NCBI GenBank assembly: GCA_015698045.1
Contig: BLAL01000281.1
Coordinates: 1 to 64,000, forward strand
Length of the DNA: 64,000 nt
Source: Rhizophagus clarus
Taxonomy: Eukaryota; Glomeromycota; Glomeromycetes; Glomerales; Glomeraceae
Reading direction: 5' to 3'
Shown in pieces: positions 49,537 to 60,836 of this stretch. Made by a program: the position numbers and the translations under genes. The notes below the pieces were generated by a model. That model had not been told where the DNA came from and did not search any database. It was given only the letters and a program-made list of their open reading frames with translations. How positions within the stretch are numbered: position 1 is the first letter of the stretch; each line of letters begins with the position of its first letter.

Positions 49537-51381
49537 TTAATTTTTTTGCTTTTTAGATGACGCATCATTTGGGTTCTTTCGTAAAAGTTTACGTTTTCTC
49601 TCAGCTCGGTCATTATATGATGGCACATTAAGAGAAGTTTTAGTAATATCACCTAAAGGTCTCCTAGTTTCGACTCGTTTATCCTTTTCTTCTTGCAATA
49701 GTTTCAATGATCTTGAATCATTCAAGTTCAAAGAAGTGGTTTTAATTGAAGTCGAAACAGTAGGGTCACTTGTAGGTAGGTTTGATATTTGTTCCAATGA
49801 TGCATTTTCGGAATAATTTGAAGTTTGTTCCAATGGTAACTTTTTCTCGATCTTAGAATGATTTAATGTTTGTCCCAATGGTGTCTTTTTCTCAATCTTA
49901 GAATGATTTGATGTTTGTTCCAATGATGCATTTTCAGAATAACTTGAAGTTTGTTCCAATGATAACTTTTTCTCGGTCTTAGAATGGTTTAATGTTTGTT
50001 CCAGTGGTATCTTTTTCTCAATCTTAGAATTATTTGATGATTGTTCCAATGGTATCTTTTTCTCGATCTTAGAATGAGTCTTGGAAAGGGATAAAATTTT
50101 TTTCTTTTCTCTTTTTTGTGTGACAATTCTTTCCTCAGGTTTATTTAAATTTTTTGAGATCGAACCTAGTTCAGCTTCTTGTGAAACTACTTTGTTCTGT
50201 GAAGATTGTGTTACAGTTTCTTGTTGAATGACCTAAAATGAACAGAATGATAACTTTAAGAACATGATAATCAAAATATGATTTTGTACAAGAGATATAA
50301 ATTTCACGGCTTACCGGCAATAAAGAGCAAATCGATGCGTTATTCGCAGAGTTAGATGATAACGATGATGCTTGTTCAGGCTCTTGAACGGGATCCTTAT
50401 GTTACAATGTAATTTAATTAAGTAATTTAATTAAGTAATAAACAAAGATTAAGAACAAAATATTTCTTATTAATATTAAGTACCCCGAGATTCAATGCTT
50501 TTTTATCTTCAATCGCGTGTTTCAATGTGGCGTGTCTTGCTTTTTGTAAGAATAATGATTTATTTTCCTTAAATTCACTCGCCTATCAATTTAATAATTG
50601 AATATAAGGGAAAAATGATTTTATGAGGAAACGAGCAAAGATAATGGATATCAGTTCAACTATACAATTTCAATTAAAAGAGGATCGTCCGGATTCGGAT
50701 CCGCCATTAAAACACTCAAGGATGTCAAAGTAGTTGAAATATTCAGGGAAGGTTTCCATGATCCCTATGAAAGAAATTAATAATATATAATTTTGCTTAA
50801 GCATAATAAATAACAATGTTACCTTTGGTGGCATTTTAAGTAGATCAAGACATATCCTCCCCACATCATCCACATTTGGATGATAAATTGGAGTAATGAA
50901 TTGCATTTTGGGAGGTTCCATAGGATAACTATATCATATAAGTCATTTAATAACATTATCTAAAAAACTCGATTAAAAAAAAAAAAATAAAAATATAAAC
51001 TTGCCGTGAGGGAATTTGCACATCTACTTTAAATAGACCATCTTCATACGGTGTATCTTTCGGTCCTTTGATCTCTATTGTATTAAAGGATAAAGATAAT
51101 TTTTTTGTTGGATATTAAATTCTAGGTTTAAAAGACCAAATGAACTTACGTGCACAAAAATGTAACAAACTATCGTCAACAGGATAGCAAACAACTCCTG
51201 GTGGAGGATCGCGTTCCAATATTTCTTTAATGTAGAATTATATAAGTGGAAAATGGAAGAAAGTAAAAACGCGTAAAATTCAATAAAAAATACGCGAAGT
51301 TTTACGCGTTTTAAAATGAAATTGTAAATTACCAAGCTCACGTTTCATGCGAGGAAGCAGTTGACTTGAACTCGAAAACAT
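49537..51381 (-). CDS. UBE2T: UBE2T-like ubiquitin-conjugating enzyme E2 with long repetitive tail, 424 aa
   Basis: An E2 that carries ubiquitin on a cysteine; UBE2T works with FANCL in the Fanconi DNA-crosslink pathway. Exons: 51381-51333, 51224-51150, 51074-51005, 50928-50823, 50764-50666, 50582-50484, 50395-50315 and 50232-49537, 425 codons including stop. Residues 10-160 form the UBC fold: [40 protein letters not shown], then HPN at 81-83 and catalytic Cys91 ([20 protein letters not shown]), and the UBE2T-like [20 protein letters not shown]. Intron 3 uses a GC donor. The tail (about 167-424), absent from the animal enzyme, holds 15- and 12-residue repeats (SKIEKKxPLEQT, SYSENAS) at about 255-340 and ends in basic nuclear-signal-like runs ([16 protein letters not shown]). 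Confidence 0.88.
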
Positions 51382-51540
51382 TATATGGTATTTCAATTAA
51401 TTTAGACGCGAAAAGAAAGGAGACGAAGAGAGAGCAGTAGCGGAGCAAGTGAGGAGAATACTGAGGAGAATGCGGAGAGTTTTAAAGAGTTTATGCACCA
51501 ATTGGATCATCAGATGATACAATCTATGATTGGTAAATTA

Positions 51541-51548
51541 TCACGTGA
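51541..51548. promoter_or_regulatory. TCACGTGA palindrome upstream of the UBE2T-like gene
   Basis: ATCACGTGAT lies 160 bp upstream of the minus-strand start codon at 51381 and about 190 bp beyond the stop codon of RRP46 (51741). Position and palindromic core fit a bHLH site in the promoter of the E2 gene. Confidence 0.45.
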
Positions 51549-51740
51549 TGATAACTTTCAGGTCAAATTTTTTAACGCGTTCGTAACGCGTTTCTTATTA
51601 TATTTAAAAATTCTTTCCACAATTTCTTGCGGTATTTGTAATCTCAAACTATTATTTTTATTATTTCTTTTTTAATAATTAGAATTATTATGATATATAC
51701 AAAATATAATATTTGACATAATATAAAAGTATTTAAATTT

Positions 51741-52708
51741 TCACGATTCAATATGATATTCTTCTTGTAATTTATTTGTTACAGCTTCACGCATCTTTTC
51801 AAATATAGCACTGGCTGCCGCATTACATATCTCATAACAATTAAAATACTAGTAATTATAAGAGAAGAGAATATTATTATTAGATAATGAATATATTGGT
51901 TAATTAGAACTTAACCTACTTGATCATCGGTAAATAATCCTAAGGATTCACAAAATAAAAGAGATGATGATGTTTTATTAAATGCAAAAGTATGAAAGGA
52001 TTTTACATTTTCCATTTCTTGTAATGTTGGATCTAGTAATATTTGATCATCTTTACTTATAACACAAGAAATTGCTGCAACAATATCTTTCATCGGGATT
52101 CCAGCATCTATTAAAGCCATTGTAGTTGCATTTATTGCAGCTGCAATTATCTAGGAATTAAATTAAGAATTAAAAAATAATATTAAATATCAAGATTTTT
52201 TTTTAAATAATGTTATTTGGTTATTTGTAAAGGATACACTTCCATCATCCATCATCACTTGTGAAACAATTTGGATTTGTGTTCTTGGATGTAGACCTGA
52301 TTGAATGACACCCTCAAATGTTGAACGTAGAATATATTCATGAGTTTTATCCTTTGTTCCTATATTTAGCAAACATTCAATTAAATTTAATTATTAAAAA
52401 AGCTTTTTTCTCAATGTATTTACCTGGAGTACCAACGAGGGGTCTAACCACTACATCAATGGTGGCCTTATCTAATTTTTCATCTCGTAATTTAACTTCG
52501 GCAGGACCGTTGACTGAACAAATTACTTTAGTATTGCCTAAAAGAAATAAAATTAAGCTTAGAAAATATAACCTGTCACGAAAGATTAATTTAACTAAAC
52601 ACAAATACCAAAGCTAAAGCTAGCAGAGCCATCTCTACTAAGAAGACTTGTAGTGATTGAAATTGGACGAATGGTAGAAGAAGAGCGTTTATCAGCACGT
52701 GTTGCCAT
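51741..52708 (-). CDS. RRP46: exosome complex component RRP46, 224 aa, five exons
   Basis: A RNase PH-like subunit of the hexameric ring of the RNA exosome (nucleus and cytoplasm), structural rather than catalytic in most eukaryotes. Exons: 52708-52609, 52537-52424, 52359-52238, 52150-51920 and 51848-51741, 225 codons including stop. Residues 11-33 (STIRPISITTSLLSRDGSAS, then FSFGNTKVICSVNGPAEVKL) are the usual start of the fold. KATIDVVVRPLVGTPG, EYILRSTFEGVIQSGLHPRT and IIAAAINATTMALIDAGIPM follow in RRP46 order. Length is close to the family's usual ~220-240 aa. Intron 3 (52237-52151) has a U12-type donor GTATCCTTT and branch-point-like TTCTTAAT. The gene is 360 bp downstream of the E2 start, head to tail on the same strand. 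Confidence 0.93.
52151..52237 (-). other. candidate U12-type (minor spliceosome) GT-AG intron in RRP46
   Basis: The donor reads GTATCCTTT, an exact match to the U12 5' splice-site consensus RTATCCTTT. Near the 3' end, ATTCTTAATT (52170-52161) resembles the U12 branch site TTCCTTAAC, with its adenosines 12-13 nt from the AG acceptor, the expected spacing. Removing these 87 nt keeps the conserved frame (DDGS joined to IIAAAINATT). Confidence 0.75.
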
Positions 52709-53040
52709 ATTTAAAATATTTCTACACTTAAGTTGTAGAAAAAAGATTTAAGGCTAGAGTATATCGTATAATTAATTTTGATAATCATGTGGTGGTACGA
52801 TGAGTTCAAACCAGTTTCAAACTCGTTTTGCAGAACCGCAGAATTTTTCTTTCAAAAAAAAAAAAAATTTCATTTCTGTTTTGCTATTATACTTTAAAAT
52901 ATATACGAAGTCAAAGAAGGCTGTCAGTTCTTTAGTTTGTCTTAAGTAACAACTCTAAAATCTTTGTATACACGTTAAAAAATGGTTTTTTTTAGTGTTT
53001 TATGGTAAAATTTGTAATTTATTATACACTATTTATTTTA
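52709..53040. other. upstream region of RRP46
   Basis: This is the probable promoter of the minus-strand RRP46 gene. It contains AATCATGTGGTGG near 52786 and a poly-A tract at 52856. No other feature is visible. Confidence 0.35.
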
Positions 53041-55100
53041 TGATAATTTAATATATTAGAGAAAGGAAGAATACTCAATTTTGGTTCGAAGAACTAAAAA
53101 GACAAATGAAAAATATGTTAATTTTCAACGTGCAGTAGAACATAGATTATTTAAACTGCCATCATGTCCTATCCAAAAATGATCATGCATGATAACTTTA
53201 TACACTCATCAGTTATCAAAAAACCCGACCCTGGACAAACAAAATTTTGGTTCCTCTTATTCCTAGTATTATGACAAAAAATTGGGTTGCATTTCTTGCA
53301 ACTTTCTGTTGTTGAAAGTAATAATAATTTACAATCTGGATGGACTGACTATGATAATGATAACACGTCCATGGGAAATCCGATTGTTGGTGATAAAGAC
53401 AGCAAATTTTTCAATCATTACGTCAATGTGTTGAAAATCAAAGAGTTTATTAAGGACAAAATATTAATGTCTTCGTAGTATTATTTCTCATTTACGTGGC
53501 GAAGTATTTTTATCATCAAAAGAAGCTATAATGCTATTACAAAAATGAATAAATTTACACAATCATTGAATAAATGTGTTCTTGCCAAACAAAAAGTCAA
53601 GAGTGTTCGGGATACAAGCTTACACCTCGACAAAGTCAAGTTCGAGTATTTAAATATTTCATGCTGCTGAGATTAAGTTTTATCAGACTGATAAACGTCT
53701 AAAACAAGCACGAATAATCCTAAAAAATTAAAAACACCACCTCCATCTCCTAACCAAAATAAAATAAAAACGAAAAGGGCTACTTGACAAAAAATTAAAC
53801 AATTAAAAGACGAGAAAAATCTTGATAGCTGCATCATACCGGATCATTCCTATCTTTAGTCTTGACACAGCGATGCTCTTGTGGAAATAATGATATTTTG
53901 CAAAAAAAATGCAAAATATCTTCAGGTGGATTGGGGTTAAAAATGTAAGAAACTTCAACTTTTCAAAATGAACCTTCAATTATGAATTATACGAAAGCAT
54001 TTGCTGCTTCTTCATTATGTAGTGGATTGAATCGGCAAGGGTTTCGAAATGCTATGTTAACTATTGGGTTACCAAGTTGCTTAGTAAAACAAATCAATGA
54101 GTGAAAATATCAAAAAATTTGCTTTAGAAAATACTAGAAAGCATTGTACGCGATGATACTAAATAAAATGAAAAAAAAAAAAATGTTTTAACGATTGTAT
54201 TTGACAGTCGTGTTAAAAAAGATGAGAACGGAAATGAAACAATGATACGACAGGAAAATCTAGCAGTACTTATCGGAATACTTGAAGTAGTTGTGCTTTT
54301 AGATATTGTAATAGATGGTGGCCTTGATAATAATAAAACTTTACGTAGGGTAAAATAAGTAAATAAGATTTTTCCTGATCCTAAACACTTAACACAGTAT
54401 TAGGAGAAAATTAAATTGTAAGCAATTTTTATATTATTTTTATCGTTTGTTTTATTACTTTATTTACAAAGTATTATTTTATTATAGCCAAAAAATGGAA
54501 GCACTATTCACGTTATGAAAAAATGTATATTTGTTGTGGCTGTAAAAGAAGAAAATAAAAAAGATTTACCACTTATAACTGAGTTAGTAAAATACACAAG
54601 TGTACGGATTGATCATTCTGAATGTTGGCCAAAAGTATGTTGGATAATTCAAAATCCTGAATTAGTACTTTGTGAACCAAATCTTTTAAACAGTACATCT
54701 GAAAAACGAAAAAGAAATCTACTGAAATGCCTGGTGAAATTTTTCAATTGAATGTTGGACAAAGCCTCGTAACATCTCACAACGAGGCATTCAATAGACA
54801 AAACTAAGTTTTATTTCAAAATTGATTGTTGGAAAACATATTCTGTGCGACATGTTTTAGCAGCAATCCACAATAATTCAATTTATTAATGTTGCAAAAT
54901 GTGTGTGTTCAAGCGGAATTAGCTGCATTTTTAAAAATGATGTACAAAATATTGAACGTATTGCTGGTGGACGTGAATTGCAAAAACAAATCACCAAGAA
55001 ATGGATGTACATAAAGCTGTTAAAGTTGCAAAATCATGTAACAAAAAAAGAATTTAGAAATGATTGATTTTAACCAGGTATTTAATTATTACAAATATAT
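53041..55100 (+). pseudogene. decayed multi-copy-type gene of unknown function
   Basis: Several plus-strand fragments read like protein but shift frame and hit stops: TKKTNEKYVNFQRAVEHRLF (about 53087), SGWTDYDNDNTSMGNPIVGD (53336), AASSLCSGLNRQGFRNAMLT (54004), VFDSRVKKDENGNETMIRQE (54198), VKYTSVRIDHSECWPKVCWI (54586). The style is that of repeated, transposon-linked genes in such fungi, and the decayed helicase that follows may be its 3' part. I cannot name a family. A 78-codon frame at 54515-54751 is the longest surviving piece. Confidence 0.45.
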
Positions 55101-55136
55101 TATTTCAACTTTAATACTAATATAATGGGTGTCTTC

Positions 55137-55490
55137 ACAAATTGCGTGATTGAGATTAAGATTGAGATTAAAGGTTAATCTGGTTTCACGAAGAACGTGA
55201 TTGAGATTAAGGTTAATCTCAAACTAATCATGATTGAAATTTCATATGTAATTTCAATCTTGCTCACTAAGATTAGGAATGAAAAATTAATTATCATGAA
55301 TTTTTCTAATGTAATATCTTAATTTCAGTCGAATTTATAATGGATAACTAAATTCTGGCCGATTTAATACTTAAATAAATTCAATCATGATTAATTTTGT
55401 GAAGTAAGATTGAACGTTAATCTTAATCTCAAAGCTAATCCTAATCTTAATCCTAATCTGATCCTAATCATGCAATTTGTGAAGACGCCC
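55137..55490. mobile_element. 354-bp MITE with GGG(T/C)GTCTTCACAAATTGC ends
   Basis: The first 25 bases (GGGTGTCTTCACAAATTGC...) and the inverted last 25 (GGGCGTCTTCACAAATTGC...) differ at two positions. The flanks both show AAT (55134-55136 and 55491-55493), a possible 3-bp target duplication. Interior arms are built from GATTAAGATTGAGATTA / TTAATCTTAATCTCAA words, so nearly the whole element can fold on itself. It lies inside decayed repeat-gene sequence and has no coding capacity. Confidence 0.75.
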
Positions 55491-55732
55491 AATAATGGTT
55501 ATAAGAGTTTAGTTCCGTATGGATAGAAAACACGCGTTGAGTTGGAATCTAAAACATTTTGTCCTTCTTTTACAGGTTTGATTGATGGACTTCAAACAAA
55601 TGTATTGGCTGCTAAACAATTTCCAAATGGTTATTGCAAATATGTAATCTTTGGAATGTTTTTGGAAAGAATACCTGAGGATGAAGTCCAAATAACAAAT
55701 AATAAATAAATCATTTTCTAGTCAATACCAGA

Positions 55733-56965
55733 TTTAAATCAAATATCTATACGAGTGGATGGATTTTCAAATCTTCGTGAATGGCAATATGAAGTCATAT
55801 GTTCATTTTTAGAGTACAAAGATGTATTGCGAACTGGAGGCGGTAAAACTTTTTATATTTTGCAATGGCGGGCGGCTCTTGCTATTTCAACTTTGTAACT
55901 ACTTTAACAGGCCACAAGAGTCACCACGAGATTCTCATTTGACTGTTGTTTTTACTTCTTTAAGAGTATTTGATTGATGTTCATGCGGTAATTAATATCT
56001 TATTTTTGTTTACAACTTTTATTTTGATATTTACAAATATTTTTCAATTGTAGAATAGTCTTGTTCGTATAGGAATTCCCACTGCGGGGCTTTATGCATA
56101 TGACAACCATTTGAATATCAAGAATGTGTTTTCTCTGAATTGTCTTTAACCCCTGAAAAGTTGGAAAAAATAAATCATTCCATAAATTTCTTCAAACACA
56201 AGTGATTCAATTTGTTATTATCTTATTATTGATGAAATCCATCGTATACTTTATTACAACTGTATAGGTAAGTTTTTTAAAAGGATCATAATAAAAATTT
56301 GAACTAACAAATTATAATTCCGTATTATTGGATCCTTGTTACGTTTAGGCAATCTTAAAAAGACTTTCTGACCTCTCCTGTTATACTATTAGCTGCAACA
56401 TGTACAGCTTCTGATGTTGAAGATATATGGCAGAATTTAATATTTCGCTAGCCAATTTTACTAGTATTCGTGGTGCTTCATTGTTAAGACAAGAAATTGA
56501 GATTCAAGTAGAATCAAACCTTCTAAAAAAAATTTATATTCTCAAATTCAAATTATATTGGTTTGTTTGACGGCTGGAAGATGTATTATTTACTGTTCGG
56601 GACCTGGCTCTTGTCAAAAATTGTTTCAGTCTGCATGAAAATTTTTTGGAAAATTAGATGAACAGCGTAGAATGGCAATTAAAAATTGGAAAACGGGATT
56701 ACAGGAATATTCAAATTATGATAGCAAGTTAGCAACTAATGGTTTTAGTATAGGAATTAATGTGAAAGAAGTATATCTGATTATACACACAACCATTCCT
56801 TTATCAACGAGTATGTATCATATTTTTTTTTGTCATTATTTTACTATAAAATTATACGCTAATATTATATGTCTTCGATTTAACAAATTTTATTCAAAAA
56901 ATTGGACGAACAGGACGTGATAGAATTCATTCAAAAAGTGATATTTTGTTCGTGAAATGATACTT
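55733..56965 (+). pseudogene. decayed RecQ-like SF2 DNA helicase
   Basis: All core helicase landmarks can be read in order across shifting frames. A Q/0-type motif FSNLREWQYEVICSFLEYKD and Walker A RTGGGKTFY are at about 55763-55854; DEIH box YYLIIDEIHRILYY at about 56215-56256; motif III-like LLAATCTASDVEDIW at about 56387; IIYCSG at about 56590. Motif V SKLATNGFSIGINVKEVYLI is at about 56724, and motif VI QKIGRTGRDRIHSKSD at about 56896-56942. The order and the ATN-F-GIN / GR-GRD signatures are RecQ-type. Frameshifts and stops separate nearly every motif, so it is dead. No zinc-binding or RQC part follows clearly; a matching C-terminal relic lies at 10890. Confidence 0.7.
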
Positions 56966-58136
56966 ATTTTCAATAATTAAAGAAAGGTATGATTATTTAT
57001 TTTTGTCTATTTTTTATAATAAATTTTGACAATGGAGAGAATAATAGTGAAACATTAGCAAAAGAATAAGACATTATGAAAATCGACAAAAAATATTACA
57101 AATGTTTCAAAAGAAGCAAGCATGTGTTTACTAAATTCAAGGATAAGCCGGTATGATGGTGACTTTCATCTGATGTAATTAGACTGCTAAAAATTGCCAA
57201 AGAAATTGGAAAAATATGTGATGATACCTTTGGATATTTGCAGTAGTTTTTTGCAAATCAAAAAGAGCCAATGAACTTGGTCTTTGATGAACCATTTGAA
57301 CGAAAATGCGTTAAAGGCTTTTTGATTTTGAATCTTCATCTTCGAAAAACAACAACTTTGACTAAACTTTTTCACTCAAACTAATAATTGTCAGAAGCAA
57401 CGCGCATTACATATCAATATTGTTTCAAACAATAAAAAAAAAAAAAAATTTTTCACAATATAAAATTTAATTTTTATTAATGACTTTACAAGAAATAATT
57501 ACTGTACATATATGATACGCGTAAAAAAACTTTAACTTGTCTTTATAAGTATGAACATTGAATATTTGTATATAAGAAAGCTAATTATTTTATTAAACAT
57601 TAAGCTTCATCAAAAACTGAAGTTCATTTTTAATTGAGAATTCGCCTAAAAGTAAAGTAGAAATTATATTTTCGTGAGACGAAATTCTTGATTCTGCTAC
57701 GTTAAACGTCGTCAATTTTCAATTTTTGCTTAAATTATCTCGACAAAAAAAATATCATGATAAACTTAAAGACAATTAATACATTTTACATGATCAAATT
57801 TTTTCTCTCGATTTTTGTTGCTCCTAATTTGTGAATTCAACTTTAATTGCGACAATATCTTTTAAGAGATTCACGCTATTCATATTGATTTTACTGCTTA
57901 TATCCTAAGTATTCTATAAATATTTGATCTCGAAATTGCTTATAATATTCATGAATGGGAAATACCTTAATGCAAAGTATTAATATATCGAAAGTGATTC
58001 GGAACTGCACACTCTCCTGTTCGTAAAAATACAATATCTGTCATGTGTCGTCATCCCCGGATGTCATCGCATGCATCCGAGGTAACACACCGATTGTATA
58101 TAAGAATTACAGCGATGCGATTTTTAACTGTCAAAG
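56966..58136. other. relic-to-promoter transition upstream of ELP4
   Basis: 57050-57400 keeps protein-like but broken fragments, probably the tail of the helicase relic. From about 57480 the sequence is non-coding. The last ~150 bp before 58137 contain GCATGCATCCGAGG and a TATATAA at 58096-58102, a plausible core promoter of ELP4. Confidence 0.4.
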
Positions 58137-59735
58137 ATGAGTTCTTTTAAAAAAAGAGTTCAAACGAGTCAAACAAAACCACCTCAAGGAACACGCTTAT
58201 CACCATACAATGGACAATTATTAATTTCTACTGGAGTACCGTCACTTGATGATATCCTTTGTTTTTTTTTTTTTTTAAAAAAAAAAAGAAAAAGAAAAAA
58301 AATGTTTTTTTTTTTTTTTAATTCCTTAACTTTTAATGATTTTTAAAAACATATTCTTGGTGGAGGTATTCCAATTGGTAGTGTATTATTAATAAAAGAA
58401 GATAAACATACGGAATATGCTAGATTACTCTTAAAATATTTTTTGGCACAAGGAATTGTATCAGGGAATCACGTTTTATTTAGTACATTAGAGGAAGAAG
58501 AATCAAAAAATTTTATGATGGGATTACCTTGGTTGGCAAATGAAATTGATGATGATAATGATGATGATGAAAATATTACACCTGAATCAGAAGACAAGAT
58601 GATAATAGCATGGCGTTATAAAGGATTAAAAAAATTTGAATCAAGTGTAAAAAATAAATCCAATATTCAAAATAAAAGTTTAAATGATCCTATTGGAATA
58701 AAATCTCAACAAAATAATGAAAAACCATTTTGTTCAATTTTTGATTTAACAAAATCGATACCTCAAAATATTATTTTAGAAAATAAGTTAATGACATTGA
58801 TTAATTTAAATGAAAAAATTGATGAAAAAATAATAGGAAATAATGATCATTATAATACACTCTTGAATAATATACGTAAAGTTATTGAAGAAAATCATTT
58901 TAGTTCTTTATCATCAAATGTTGAAAGAAATGTTCTTAGAATCGGAATACATTCAATTGCTTCACCATCATGGCTATCAAAATCATCACATGTAAGTCAA
59001 GTATCCATCTATCTCAGATCGGGTTACAAGTTGACTCAATACGATTAACTCGATTAATTTGATTTGACTTTTAGGACCTTTTCGTTTTCTTGCATGCATT
59101 GCGCGGTTTAATGAGATTTTCATTTGGTGCTGCCGTCATTACAATTCCGGCTTATTTATATTCATCATCATCTTCAGAAACATCATCATTCATCAGAAGA
59201 ATTGAACATATGTGTGATGCTGTCGTAGAAGTTGAATCATTTGCGGGTATTTATTGTTCATCACTATTTATGCGTTTTATACATTTCATTTACATTTTAC
59301 ATTTCATTTCATTTATGTTTCATTTACGTTTCATTTACATTTTCTTAAGAGTGCTCATAATTAAACTTGATTTTTTTCACAGGCTCTCCGGCAACGACCA
59401 ATGCAATTTATAGTGCAACATATCATGGATTATTTCACGTTCATAAATTACCAACACTTAATTCACTCGTACCACCATCTACAAAATTATCAGTATTGTC
59501 AGGTGGAGGTGGTAATAATTTAGGATTTAAATTACGTCGTAAAAAATTCACCATTGAAACTTTTCATTTACCGCCCGAAGGTGGTATAAATGAACGACGT
59601 GTCGCTCCTGAAAAAAATCAATCTAACAAGTCTATAAAGAAGGATGATAAAAATAAAAATAAATCAGGTATTGGCATTTCTGGTAGTGGATGCGGTACTA
59701 TACCAGGAAGAAAAGTTGATCCATATGATTTCTAA
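58137..59735 (+). CDS. ELP4: Elongator complex protein 4, 426 aa, four exons
   Basis: Elp4 is one of the RecA-like proteins of the Elp4-5-6 ring, the Elongator subcomplex needed for modification of tRNA wobble uridines. Exons: 58137-58251, 58351-58991, 59075-59246 and 59383-59735; 427 codons including stop, close to the family's usual length. It opens MSSFKKRVQTSQTKPPQGTR; the landmark GVPSLDDILGGGIPIGSVLL spans the first junction. Others are SGNHVLFSTLEEEESKNFMM, HDLFVFLHALRGLMRFSFGA, SATYHGLFHVHKLPTLNSL and FKLRRKKFTIETFHLPPEGG. There is an Asp-rich insert at about 100. The first intron has AT-AC ends and U12-type signals; reading through it gives a false 69-codon ORF. The tail is Lys/Gly-rich. 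Confidence 0.95.
58252..58350 (+). other. candidate U12-type AT-AC intron in ELP4
   Basis: The intron begins ATATCCTTTG and ends AAAAAC. The donor is an exact match to the U12 AT-AC consensus ATATCCTTT, and TTCCTTAAC at 58322-58330 is an exact match to the U12 branch-site consensus, about 21 nt from the 3' end. Its removal joins GATG and ATATTCTT to give the conserved LDDILGGG. No GT-AG pair nearby restores this frame. Confidence 0.88.
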
Positions 59736-60660
59736 TAAAAAGGGAAAGATTTTTTAAGACGAAAATTTTGTAATACAACGCTCATGTAATAAGGTGTTTT
59801 TTTTTTGAATAAAATGTATAAAGATGCATGTAAATTTTTTTCGATAAAAAAAAAAAAAAAAGTAACTTGTTATTATTATCGTTTATTTTGGGAACAGAAT
59901 TGTTTTAAAAAAATGTTATCTTTGTCACCTTATATTTCGCATAGATACTTTACGTAAGAAATATCTTTAATTAATTATATTCTGATCCAAAATTCATAAA
60001 AAAAAATTTTAATATTATGGAATTAATGAAATCGAGGGAATTGAATTGTGCGGGTACTTAGAAAATAAGAAACTCATCTTTTAATTATTTAAAATTGATT
60101 TTATAGCGGAACCACTCGAATTGCGCAGGTATTGGGAAAATAAGAAACCCATCTTTAATCATTTAAAAAGGATTCTGATCCAAAAATTCATAAAAAAAAA
60201 AAAAAAAAAAAATTTTTATTATGGAATTAATGAATTTGAATTGCGCAGGTACTTAAAAAAATTAATGAAATTGATTTCGTAGTGGAACTACTGGAATATA
60301 CTTGATAACTTGAACAGAGCTTTTCTCTTTAAAGTATAATTATAATAATTAATCAAATGAAATTTACAAAAATACATACAATATGTAGCTGTTAACGTGC
60401 CATTACTACTTCCTCGTATTTCGAGAATTTACCAAAAAAAAAAAAAAAAAAGGTTTCACGCTTTCTGATCTTCCGAAAATCCGAACATAAGTTACGTGTT
60501 AACAAAAAGGAATTCACGGGTTGATCTTCCGAAAATCCATTTACGCGTCAACAAAAAAGGAATTCGCCAATCACAAAAGGGCAAAAATTAATACTGTATA
60601 AATGTAACTAAATCAAAAAGAAAATGGCACTTCAAAATTTCTTTCTAATAAATAAACGAT

Positions 60661-60693
<33 letters not shown>

Positions 60694-60836
60694 TGATTAT
60701 TTTGAAATAATCAATTTTTGAGTTCAAGTCAAATTCTAAGTAATAACTCTTACCTCTTACAAAATCCATTTGTTCTTACTTTAAATGGTGTACAAACAAA
60801 AGTGTCGGAATAAATAAATGTAAATGCATAAAAATT
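59736..60836. repeat. intergenic region with two sets of diverged direct repeats
   Basis: GATCCAAAATTCATAAAAAA...ATTATGGAATTAATGAA occurs near 59985 and 60178. AATTGCGCAGGTA / AATTGTGCGGGTA occurs near 60043, 60119 and 60238. A second pair, GATCTTCCGAAAATCC with TTAACAAAAAGGAATTC, lies at 60470 and 60522 (52-bp period). No coding frame is visible. Confidence 0.6.

Noticed and set aside
54515-54751. 78-codon frame as an independent small gene
   Set aside because: Protein-like sequence continues in other frames before and after it, so it is a surviving piece of a larger decayed gene.
58137-58346. 69-codon plus-strand frame ending in poly-Lys/Phe
   Set aside because: It is ELP4 exon 1 read through the AT-AC intron; splicing restores the conserved sequence.
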